From contig NZ_JACYOF010000009.1 in NCBI RefSeq assembly GCF_014932895.1, forward strand, positions 62,001 to 126,000: a stretch of 64,000 bases of DNA. The letters are read 5' to 3'. Source of the DNA: Bacillus thuringiensis. GTDB taxonomy: Bacteria; Bacillota; Bacilli; Bacillales; Bacillaceae_G. Numbering within the stretch: the stretch's first letter is position 1; every line of letters begins with the position of its first letter. Below the pieces are notes generated by a model. That model was not told where the DNA came from and ran no database searches. It was given only the letters and a program-made list of their open reading frames with translations. The position numbers and the translations under genes were made by a program. Positions 16,177 through 24,098 of this stretch are shown piece by piece.

Positions 16177-16950
16177 ATGAAAAAATTAGTAGGCAGTGTT
16201 TTAGCGACAGGAATTATTCTTTCAGGGGTCAGTGGAGTAAGTGCAGCAACAAAAAATGGCGTACAACAAGTTAGTCAGCAGGTAAAAACAGGATGGATTC
16301 AAGGGAATGGAACTTGGAAATACTATGAAAATGGGAAAATGAAAATAGGTTGGATTCAAGATAACGGAAAGTGGTATTACTTGAACAATGAAGGGTTCAT
16401 GCAAACAGGTTTAAGAAATGTGAATGGTACTTATTATTTCTTTGACCTCAAAAATGGAGCAATGAAAACCGGTTGGGTAGATGGTGGATTTACTAATACA
16501 GGGATAAAACTATGGTATTACTTTAATGCAGATGGAAAAATGAAAACGGATTGGGTTCAAGATAACGGAAAATGGTACTATTTAGATAAAGACGGTTTCA
16601 TGCAAACAGGTTTAAAAAACATTAACGGTACGTATTATTATTTAGACCGTCAAACAGGTGATATGAAAACAGGATGGGTTTATGATGCAATAGATAGTAA
16701 AACGGGTGTAGCGAGATGGTTGTACTTTGATAAAAACGGAGCAATGAAAACTGGTTGGATTGAACAGAATGGAAAATGGTATTACTTGAATAAAGAAGGA
16801 TTAATGCAAACAAGGTTTGTTACAGTAGAAGGGAAAATTTATTATTGTGATCTTCAAACCGGTGAAATGAAAACGGGTCGGGTTTACGATGAAATAGATA
16901 GGAAATGGTATGAATTTGATCACTCTGGCGTTTTAATAGCAAAACGCTAA
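16177..16950 (+). CDS. Secreted cell-wall-binding-repeat protein
   Basis: 257 aa. Signal peptide MKKLVGSVLATGIILSGVSG ... VSAA. The rest is choline-binding-like (CW_binding) repeats of about 20 residues: GWIQDNGKWYYLNNEGFMQT, GTYYFFDLKNGAMKTGW, NGKWYYLDKDGFMQTGL and so on, without an enzymatic domain. In Bacillus such repeats bind wall polysaccharide. It lies between the lipoprotein and virD4 and could be an adhesion factor for mating contact. The same repeat type recurs in the toxin at 36663 and the 732-aa protein at 44471. Confidence 0.75.
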   Translation: MKKLVGSVLATGIILSGVSGVSAATKNGVQQVSQQVKTGWIQGNGTWKYYENGKMKIGWIQDNGKWYYLNNEGFMQTGLRNVNGTYYFFDLKNGAMKTGWVDGGFTNTGIKLWYYFNADGKMKTDWVQDNGKWYYLDKDGFMQTGLKNINGTYYYLDRQTGDMKTGWVYDAIDSKTGVARWLYFDKNGAMKTGWIEQNGKWYYLNKEGLMQTRFVTVEGKIYYCDLQTGEMKTGRVYDEIDRKWYEFDHSGVLIAKR

Positions 16951-16966
16951 ATAGGATGAACGCCAT

Positions 16967-19537
16967 ATGTATGATGAAAAAGTATCACTCAAATATAAGT
17001 TAGCTGAAAAAAAAGTACTCATTCCATTGAGTACTTTTTTGTTTGTTGGAATGTTTTTAATCGCTAATTTTTTACTCAATTTATCGTTAGAGCTGATAGA
17101 AACAACATTTAGTGACTTATTACATCCCAAGCCATTTCATATGGAGGTAGGATTTCTTTTTCGGATGCCGATTGCAGAGCATCCGATTTATTACTTGCTT
17201 GTTTTCCTTATAGTAATTGGAACCATAGTGAGAACAGTGTACAAACTAAAATCTTCCTTCAAAAACTTAAATAATCATCAGAAAGGATCTAGTCGTTTTA
17301 CAACAGTTGAAGAGTTGAAAAAGCAATATCGAGCCGTACCAGATCGGGAGAAATCATTTAAAGGTGGCGGTGGTGTTGTTATCTCTCGATTAGGTGACAA
17401 AGTATTTATTGATGATAGTCCTGTAAACAATTTAATCATTGGTATAACTCGCTCTGGTAAAGGGGAAACCTTTGTATTTTCTACAATTGATGTCTATTCT
17501 AGAGCGGAACATAAGCCATCTTTAATTTTTAACGATCCAAAGGGGGAATTATTCAGCGCATCGAAAGAAACGCTGGAAGAACGAGGGTATCACATTGAAG
17601 TTCTGAACTTGTTAAACCCACTTGATTCTATGAGTTATAACTTATTGCAACTTGTAAAAGATGCTTATAAAGATGGAGATTATTCAACAGCACAAGCACT
17701 ATGTAAAACACTTTCTCACACTTTGTATTACAACCCAACTGTCAAAGATCCTTTTTGGCAACAGTGCGCTATGAGCTTATGTAATGCCATGATATTAGCC
17801 GTTACAGATAAATGTATTGCGGAAGGAACAGAAGAAAAAATCACAATGTATGCAGTTGCAAATATGTTATCAGAACTTGGTTCAAAAGAGGTAATCGTAG
17901 ATCCAAAAGCAGATCCACAAAATGCATTAGATTTATACTTTGAAGGGTTGCCAGCAGATAGTGTTGCGAAAATGCAATATGCAACCTCAAACTTCTCGAA
18001 AGGAACGACACGAGGCGGAATCTTCACCCAAACAATGAACGGACTCTCTATCTTTACGTTCGATGAAATTGCAAAAATGACTTCGAAAAACAGTGTGGAT
18101 TTAAAACGTGTAGGGTTTGGAAAAACGATAAAAGGAAAAGTAACATCTAGAAAACGAGTAGAAATTGTATTTCCGGATGGCTCAAAGGAGTCTATCAAAG
18201 CAGATATCACAGGACGTTTTGCATTGGATTATAAGCAAGTAGTAAAAGTCGGGGATACAATCCAATTGAATGAAAAGGGAGCTGATAAAAAGAAAACATC
18301 TATTTCTATTACGAAAATAGATGAAAAGACGGGTCATACAGAATTTAAAGTAGTAGAAGAAAATGAAGATATACAGGTAACGACAGTGGATTATTTTGAT
18401 AAACCAGTTGCTATTTTTATGATTACACCAGATTTTGATTCTTCTAATCATGTCATTGCTTCTATTTTTGTAAGACAGATCTATTTTATATTAGCCAAAG
18501 GTGCATCCCTCGCTCGTGGAGGGAAATGTCACCGTGAGGTGGTTTTTTGCCTTGATGAGTTTGGAAATATGCCGAGTATTGAAGGGATGGCGAATATTAT
18601 TACGGTTTGTCTTGGTAGAAATGTTCGTTTTAACCTTGTTATCCAGGCATATGCACAATTGAAAAATAAGTATGGAGATGATGCAGATACCATTGATGGA
18701 AACTGTGGGAATACAATTTACATTCTAACAAACGATCAAGAAACCGCCGAAAAAGTTTCAAAAAAACTAGGAAATCAGACGATTAACCTACCTTCCCGAA
18801 GTGGAAAAGGTCTTTCTACTGATAAAAATAAAACGGAAGGTCTAGATCAACGCCCACTGTTAACAGCAAATGAACTTATGAGTTTTAAAGAAGGAGAAAG
18901 TGCCGTTATTCGTGTCATAAAACGTCAGGATAATAACAGAAAACGGATCAGACCTCGACCAATTTATAATACGGGAGAAACAGCCTTAAAATACAGATGG
19001 GAGTACTTAGGAGTAGAGTTCGATACGGATAAATCTATTTTAGATATAGATATTGATTCCCTACATGATGATGTAAATCCGAAAAAACTCATTGTAGATT
19101 TTCTAGGAGAGAGAAAAGCAGAACAAATTGAAAAAGAACCACCGGAGCCAAAACAGGAAGCTTCTTCTCAAGTAGAGACACCGCAACCAATTGAAGAACC
19201 AACAATGATGGGAATTGATGAAGATGTTCCCGAAGAGGCGTTTCAGCAGGAAGACAGCCCGTTTGATTCACTCACTATTGAAAATTGGAAATCAAAAACG
19301 GTTGTTGAATTTTTTGAATCGGACGTAGCGGTTTTGAAACTGGTTGATAAGTTCTTTTTAGCACAATTAGGGAAATCAATAGATAAGGTTGAACATCAAG
19401 AAATGGGCGAGTTTTACAGTGAATTTCAAATGTTAGCGCACAATGACCACATCGACAAAAGTGTTTATCAAGCAGTTGAAAAAAAGATTAATCGAATTTT
19501 ACGTGAGTTAGAAGAAAAGGAACAAGTAACGAGTTAG
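16967..19537 (+). CDS. virD4: VirD4/TraG-type conjugative coupling protein ATPase
   Basis: 856 aa. Two N-terminal membrane helices (LSTFLFVGMFLIANFLLNLS; YYLLVFLIVIGTIVRTVY). Walker A is GITRSGKGETF (about residue 163), followed by DPKGELF, the all-alpha segment PFWQQCAMSLCNAMIL, Walker B CLDEFGNMPSIEGM (about 528) and VIQAYAQLKNKYG. A beta-rich insert (about 380-460: KGKVTSRKRVEIVFPDGSKE ...) is typical of Gram-positive VirD4 homologues. The C-terminal about 130 residues are acidic and may recruit substrate. It delivers the relaxase-DNA complex to the T4SS channel. A perfect terminator-like hairpin lies inside codons 14-24. Confidence 0.92.
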   Translation: MYDEKVSLKYKLAEKKVLIPLSTFLFVGMFLIANFLLNLSLELIETTFSDLLHPKPFHMEVGFLFRMPIAEHPIYYLLVFLIVIGTIVRTVYKLKSSFKNLNNHQKGSSRFTTVEELKKQYRAVPDREKSFKGGGGVVISRLGDKVFIDDSPVNNLIIGITRSGKGETFVFSTIDVYSRAEHKPSLIFNDPKGELFSASKETLEERGYHIEVLNLLNPLDSMSYNLLQLVKDAYKDGDYSTAQALCKTLSHTLYYNPTVKDPFWQQCAMSLCNAMILAVTDKCIAEGTEEKITMYAVANMLSELGSKEVIVDPKADPQNALDLYFEGLPADSVAKMQYATSNFSKGTTRGGIFTQTMNGLSIFTFDEIAKMTSKNSVDLKRVGFGKTIKGKVTSRKRVEIVFPDGSKESIKADITGRFALDYKQVVKVGDTIQLNEKGADKKKTSISITKIDEKTGHTEFKVVEENEDIQVTTVDYFDKPVAIFMITPDFDSSNHVIASIFVRQIYFILAKGASLARGGKCHREVVFCLDEFGNMPSIEGMANIITVCLGRNVRFNLVIQAYAQLKNKYGDDADTIDGNCGNTIYILTNDQETAEKVSKKLGNQTINLPSRSGKGLSTDKNKTEGLDQRPLLTANELMSFKEGESAVIRVIKRQDNNRKRIRPRPIYNTGETALKYRWEYLGVEFDTDKSILDIDIDSLHDDVNPKKLIVDFLGERKAEQIEKEPPEPKQEASSQVETPQPIEEPTMMGIDEDVPEEAFQQEDSPFDSLTIENWKSKTVVEFFESDVAVLKLVDKFFLAQLGKSIDKVEHQEMGEFYSEFQMLAHNDHIDKSVYQAVEKKINRILRELEEKEQVTS
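17009..17040 (+). promoter_or_regulatory. Terminator-like hairpin inside the virD4 coding start
   Basis: AAAAAAGTACTCA (17009-17021) and TGAGTACTTTTTT (17028-17040) form a perfect 13-bp stem with a 6-base loop, ending in six T. It overlaps virD4 codons. If RNA polymerase is not followed closely by a ribosome it could stop transcription here. Confidence 0.65.
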
Positions 19538-19567
19538 AAAAGCACTCAAATGATTGAGTGCTTTTTT
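19538..19567 (+). terminator. Intrinsic terminator after virD4
   Basis: AAAAGCACTCA pairs with TGAGTGCTTTT and ends in T6, directly after the virD4 stop codon. Confidence 0.7.
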
Positions 19568-19595
19568 AAATCCAGAAATAAAGGAGGAAGCGAGA

Positions 19596-19805
19596 ATGGA
19601 GATACCGACAATAACGGATAAAATGCAATTGATTTTAGATAGTTACTCGCCATTTGTAACAGAGGAAAATGAGGTCATTCTTGGTCTAGAAGATGCGGTT
19701 CTTTTCCTTTCAGTAGATCGGGAACACAAGGGGAAATTGATTATTCGTATTGACAGACTGAATGAAAGAGTGAATTGGACAGCAGAAGAAGTATTAGGGC
19801 AGTAG
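19596..19805 (+). CDS. Hypothetical 69-aa protein between virD4 and virB6
   Basis: ATG 19596 has AAAGGAGG upstream; the longer frame (from 19554) starts inside the terminator. Product MEIPTITDKMQLILDSYSPF ... RIDRLNERVNWTAEEVLG is acidic and soluble. Not recognised; conserved position in the T4SS operon is the only clue. Confidence 0.6.
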   Translation: MEIPTITDKMQLILDSYSPFVTEENEVILGLEDAVLFLSVDREHKGKLIIRIDRLNERVNWTAEEVLGQ

Positions 19806-19831
19806 TAAGAAGCATGAGAGGAGGATAAATA

Positions 19832-22800
19832 GTGAAAGATGAAGAGATTTTAAAGGTTTTGGAAGAATTCTCGGATTATCTTCAATTAGGAGACATCGTG
19901 AATTATGTATTACGTTGGATAGGATGGTTTTTAATTCAAGGTCTATCTTTAGTTGTAGATGCCTTGGAGGGTGTGACAGATGCCATACTGGGGATTAAAG
20001 GATTCTTTAATTCACCGGAAATACAAAAGTTTGTTGATATGTTATATCCATTGTTTGTCGTTCTTTTAGCCATTTCGTTTTTATATATTGGCTACATGTT
20101 CATTATGAACAAACAAATGAACCGCTCTCAAATTATCATCAATATTTTCGTAACACTGAGTGTACTTTGTTTATTAAGTACTGGTATGACAAAGGTTGAT
20201 AAGTTCACCGATGATGCCATAGCAGTTGTAAAATCAGAGCAAAAAGGCTCTTTGAGTGATGAAATTATTAAGAAAAATATAACGGATGTTGCAGTAATAG
20301 ATCAAAACGGATGGAAAAAGAAAGAAGATATGAGTCCCAAAAATAATATTCCAGAAAAAAGCATTAGACAAATTGATATTACTGAAAAAATAGATAAAGA
20401 TTTTGAGTTTGCAAAGGGTAAGGAATTATCTGAAGGTGGTCAAGATATTCTTAAGAATAAAAGGGTAATGGATGGTTTAGGAGTTGCATCTTTAGCTGAA
20501 TTGAAAGATGGATGGTTTGATTTCTTTCCCGAAAAGTATTATCGCTGGCACTGGAATTTTTGGAACATATTCTTTACTTTATTGATAACTGGCGCAACGT
20601 TGTTACTGGTGAGTATTAAATTAGCTAGATTATTTTATGAATTGGCATTTAATTATTTGTTAGCGAACATATTGGCACCAGCCGATGTTGCGAATGGTCA
20701 AAAGTTAAAAGCGGTGTTATCCAATATCCTCAATATATTTGTAGCAACGATTATGATATTCCTATCTTTGAAGCTATATATAATGGGAACGGCGTTTCTC
20801 CATGACAAATTAAATGGTGTACCGTATCTGATTGCATTAGCGGCATTTAGTATGGCAGTTTTAGATGGTCCAGCAGTCGTAGAAAGGTTATTTGGAATTG
20901 ATATTGGATTAAAGAGCAGTTGGGGCATGTTAGCAGGTGGTTTCGCACTTGGTAAAGGAATAGGTGGCCTTGCAAATTCAAAACCGATGAAGGGTTTAGG
21001 AAATATGATTGGAAAAGGAGCGAAAGGTGCAGCGCAAGGAACTGGTGTTGCAGCGGCTAAAACGGCAGGTGCGGCAGCAATGGCAACAGGTGGAATGGCT
21101 GGTCTTATAAGTGGCTTGAAAAAAGGGAATGAGTCTGAAAATAAAGAGTCCTTGCAAGATCAGATGAAAAAAGCGGATCAGAAGAAAGCAAATGGTAATG
21201 ATTTAGCAAATAAAGAAAAAGAAAAAGGTAACTTAAATAAGGAAGAAGATAAAAAGAATGGTGGTACACCATCTATTCAAGAAGATATGAAAAAAGAAGG
21301 GAATGAAACCCCAGGGGTAGCAAATGGGCAAGAATCGGGAACAACAAGTCTTCAAGATGAAATGAAAGAAGCTGGAAAAGCAAATGGAGCAAGTGAAGGA
21401 AATCAAACAGCCGGAGGAGTAAGACAAGGAACAAGTGAAGGAAATCAAACAGCCGGTGCGGTAAGACAAGGAACAAGTGAAGGAAATCAAACAGCCGGTG
21501 CGGTAAGACAAGGAGCAAGTGAAGGAAGTCAAACACCAGGAACAGTAAGACAAGGAACAAGTGAAGGAAATCAAACAGCCGGGGCGGTAAGACAAGGAAC
21601 AAGTGAAGGAAATCAAACAGCCGGTGCGGTAAGACAAGGAACAAGTGAAGGAAATCAAACAGCCGGGGCGGTAAGACAAGGAGCGAGCGAAGGAAATCAA
21701 ACAGCCGGTGCGGTAAGACAAGGAGCAAGTGAAGGAAGTCAAGTAGCCGGAGGAGTAAGACAAGGAGCAAGCGAAGGAAGTCAAACACCAGGAACCGTAA
21801 GACAAGGAGCAAGCGAAGGAAGTCAAGTAGCTGGGGGAGTAAGACCAGCAGTAAGTGAAGGAAGTCAAACACCAGGGACAGTAAGACCAGTAACAAGCGG
21901 AAGTAGTCCGGTATCAGTGGAAACGCCAAGACCAGTATCAAGTGAAAGTAGCCCGGCACCAGTGGAAACCTCAAGACCAGTAGCAAGTGGAGGAAGTCCG
22001 GCACCAATGGAAACCTCAAGACCAGTATCAGGTGGAAGTAGTCCGGCACCAATGGAAACCTCAAGACCAGTATCAGGTGGAAGTAGCCCGGCACCAATGG
22101 AAACCTCAAGACCAGTATCAAGCGGAAGTAGTCCGGCACCAACGGAAACCTCAAGACCAGTATCAGGTGGAAGTAGCCCGGCACCAATGGAAACCTCAAG
22201 ACCAGTATCAGGTGGAAGTAGCCCGGCACCAATGGAAACCTCAAGACCAGTATCAGGTGGAAGTAGCCCAGCACCAATGGAAACCTCAAGACCAGTATCA
22301 GGTGGAAGTAGCCCAGCACCAGTGGAAACCTCAAGACCAGTATCAAGCGGAAATAGTCCGACACCAATAGAAACCTCAAGACCAGTAGCAAGCGGAAGCA
22401 GCCCGGCACCAATGGAACCATCAAGACCAGTATCAAGTGGAAGTAGCCCGGCACCAATGGAAACCTCAAGACCAGTATCAAGCGGAAGTAGTCCGGCACC
22501 AGTAGAAACACCAAGATCAGTGCCAAGTGGAGGAAGCCCGGCACCAGTGGAAACCTCAAGACCAGTATCAGGTGGAAGTAGCCCAGCACCAGTAGAAACA
22601 CCAAGATCAGTGCCAAGTGGAAGTAGCCCAGCATCAGCCGACATCGTAACGGTGACACATAGTAGCCCAATTATTCCTTATGAAAGTGATAAAGAAGTGG
22701 CGGCAAGTAGAAGTCAGGAAACACGGACATTAGGACAATATACAACAGATAAAGTTAAACATACGACATCATCCGTAAAACAAAAGGTAAGAGGAGTCCA

Positions 22801-22924
22801 AGAGCGTATTCATAATTCTGAAACGGTACAGAATACAAAGCGTTTGTATCAGATGGGGCAAAATACCGGTAAAAGTTGGAGAGATATAGTGAGCAAAAAT
22901 AAAAATAATACGGATAAAAAATAA
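19832..22924 (+). CDS. VirB6/TrbL-like polytopic membrane protein with long repeat tail
   Basis: 1030 aa from GTG 19832 (AGGAGG 7 bases upstream). The first 370 residues hold about six hydrophobic helices (VVLLAISFLYIGYMFIM, IFFTLLITGATLLLVSIKLA, GVPYLIALAAFSMAVLDGPA) with the helical periplasm-like segment between them, as in VirB6/TrbL/PrgH channel proteins. Residues 370-430 are Gly/Ala-rich. The cytosolic C-terminal 600 residues include about ten SEGNQTAGAVRQGT units and about sixteen SRPVSGGSSPAPMET units, then a charged tail. It forms the inner-membrane part of the conjugation channel; the tail is unusual. Confidence 0.8.
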   Translation: MKDEEILKVLEEFSDYLQLGDIVNYVLRWIGWFLIQGLSLVVDALEGVTDAILGIKGFFNSPEIQKFVDMLYPLFVVLLAISFLYIGYMFIMNKQMNRSQIIINIFVTLSVLCLLSTGMTKVDKFTDDAIAVVKSEQKGSLSDEIIKKNITDVAVIDQNGWKKKEDMSPKNNIPEKSIRQIDITEKIDKDFEFAKGKELSEGGQDILKNKRVMDGLGVASLAELKDGWFDFFPEKYYRWHWNFWNIFFTLLITGATLLLVSIKLARLFYELAFNYLLANILAPADVANGQKLKAVLSNILNIFVATIMIFLSLKLYIMGTAFLHDKLNGVPYLIALAAFSMAVLDGPAVVERLFGIDIGLKSSWGMLAGGFALGKGIGGLANSKPMKGLGNMIGKGAKGAAQGTGVAAAKTAGAAAMATGGMAGLISGLKKGNESENKESLQDQMKKADQKKANGNDLANKEKEKGNLNKEEDKKNGGTPSIQEDMKKEGNETPGVANGQESGTTSLQDEMKEAGKANGASEGNQTAGGVRQGTSEGNQTAGAVRQGTSEGNQTAGAVRQGASEGSQTPGTVRQGTSEGNQTAGAVRQGTSEGNQTAGAVRQGTSEGNQTAGAVRQGASEGNQTAGAVRQGASEGSQVAGGVRQGASEGSQTPGTVRQGASEGSQVAGGVRPAVSEGSQTPGTVRPVTSGSSPVSVETPRPVSSESSPAPVETSRPVASGGSPAPMETSRPVSGGSSPAPMETSRPVSGGSSPAPMETSRPVSSGSSPAPTETSRPVSGGSSPAPMETSRPVSGGSSPAPMETSRPVSGGSSPAPMETSRPVSGGSSPAPVETSRPVSSGNSPTPIETSRPVASGSSPAPMEPSRPVSSGSSPAPMETSRPVSSGSSPAPVETPRSVPSGGSPAPVETSRPVSGGSSPAPVETPRSVPSGSSPASADIVTVTHSSPIIPYESDKEVAASRSQETRTLGQYTTDKVKHTTSSVKQKVRGVQERIHNSETVQNTKRLYQMGQNTGKSWRDIVSKNKNNTDKK
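21385..21890 (+). repeat. Coding 42-bp tandem repeats in virB6-like gene
   Basis: Unit of 14 codons (SEGNQTAGAVRQGT and variants with SQTPGT or SQVAGG) repeated about eleven times with point differences. Confidence 0.85.
21895..22640 (+). repeat. Coding 45-bp tandem repeats in virB6-like gene
   Basis: Unit of 15 codons (SRPVSGGSSPAPMET and variants) repeated about sixteen times immediately after the 42-bp array. Confidence 0.85.
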
Positions 22925-22949
22925 GCGTAATCGTACGCTTATTTTTTAT
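22919..22949 (+). terminator. Intrinsic terminator after virB6-like gene
   Basis: AATAAGCGTA-ATCG-TACGCTTATT followed by T-rich sequence, overlapping the stop codon of the virB6-like gene. Confidence 0.7.
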
Positions 22950-22971
22950 TGTCGAAAAGGAGGGAATCCCA

Positions 22972-23259
22972 ATGAGAAGCTATCGGATTCCGAAGGAAAT
23001 CAGTACAGAATTACGGATTAATAAAGTGTTATATCTAATAGATTTTTTCTTACTGATTGGTTTATTAGTTGTAACGATGATTCTTAGGAACTTTGTACAT
23101 GACTCATTACAACTCCCATTCGTCATTTTCATGGTGGTTATTGCCATTATTATGATATGGAGACCAAGTACAAATCCGCAAAAACGAATGTATGAAGTGT
23201 TGATTATTACATTGCTAAGAAGAAAAGGTGCATATTGTGCCATTGATAATGATCAATAA
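22972..23259 (+). CDS. PrgI/VirB3-like inner-membrane T4SS subunit
   Basis: 95 aa, AAGGAGGG upstream. Starts RSYRIPKEISTELRINKVLY, the typical N-terminus of the PrgI family. Two adjacent membrane helices follow (LIDFFLLIGLLVVTMIL and LPFVIFMVVIAIIMIW), then NPQKRMYEVLIITLLRRKGA. Located directly upstream of the VirB4-like genes, as in pCF10-type systems. Confidence 0.85.
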   Translation: MRSYRIPKEISTELRINKVLYLIDFFLLIGLLVVTMILRNFVHDSLQLPFVIFMVVIAIIMIWRPSTNPQKRMYEVLIITLLRRKGAYCAIDNDQ

Positions 23260-23273
23260 GGGAGGGGTCACAT

Positions 23274-24083
23274 ATGGCGTTATTCAGCGAAAAAGATGTG
23301 GAAAAAGAAGAGCCCAAACAACTAGAAATACCGAAGAAAAAAGCATTTCGATTTAACGAAAAAAATGTAAAAGAATCACTCTCTGAACCAAAAGAAATTG
23401 TGAAGGTGGTACCCAACAAAAAGAAAGAAGAAAAAACAAAGGTGGAACCAAAAGTAAAAAAACAGAAGAAAGAAAAGCCAAAGAAAGATGCTTCAAAAGA
23501 GAAAAACCCAAAACTTTTAGGATTTTTCTCTAGAAAAAAGAAAGAAGCACCACCAAAGGTAAAGAAAAGTATTGCGGAAATTATGCAAATCGTAGACATG
23601 ACGGAGGATGGCATATTTGAGCTAAAAAATGAGGAGTTTTTAGAAATTCTTCAAGTCGAAGGTGACGATATGTTCTCTAAGAATAGCGATGAACAAGCAT
23701 TTGTTATTTTCTCACATGCGTATTTTTATCAAGCCTACAAACAGTCCATTAAACTCGTCTTTTTAAACTTCCCATGTCAAACTACCGAACAGCAACGATA
23801 TATTGAGAAGAAAATTAAAGAATGTACCAGTCCTTTGTATGAACGAATTTTAAATCAAAAGCTAAAAGAACTGCAGTTTTTAGAATGGGGCAGAACCAAT
23901 CGTGAAGCCTTCTTATTTATTTACGGAGAAACGGAATTAATCGTAAAAGAACGTGTAGATGCAGCAAAGCGATATATCAAGCGCTCTACCGAACTATTAG
24001 AGGTAGATGAAGAGAAAAAGTTAGAGCTTATGTTTAAATTGTTTAATCAAAATGCAAAATTGGGAACGAAAAATATATGGTAG
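23274..24083 (+). CDS. T4SS protein resembling the N-terminal domain of VirB4
   Basis: 269 aa; GGGAGGGG upstream. Residues 1-100 are Lys/Glu-rich and disordered. The rest (IAEIMQIVDMTEDGIFELKN, EFLEILQVEGDD, then RTNREAFLFIYGETELIVKE) has the pattern of the VirB4/TraE N-terminal domain, without ATPase motifs. It lies between prgI-like and virB4 genes and probably pairs with VirB4 at the inner membrane. Confidence 0.6.
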   Translation: MALFSEKDVEKEEPKQLEIPKKKAFRFNEKNVKESLSEPKEIVKVVPNKKKEEKTKVEPKVKKQKKEKPKKDASKEKNPKLLGFFSRKKKEAPPKVKKSIAEIMQIVDMTEDGIFELKNEEFLEILQVEGDDMFSKNSDEQAFVIFSHAYFYQAYKQSIKLVFLNFPCQTTEQQRYIEKKIKECTSPLYERILNQKLKELQFLEWGRTNREAFLFIYGETELIVKERVDAAKRYIKRSTELLEVDEEKKLELMFKLFNQNAKLGTKNIW

Positions 24084-24098
24084 TGAGGGGGAAATAAG

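Noticed and set aside
21273-22670. 465-codon minus-strand frame opposite the virB6-like repeats
   Set aside because: Shadow of tandem repeats on the coding strand; hydrophobic low-complexity product.
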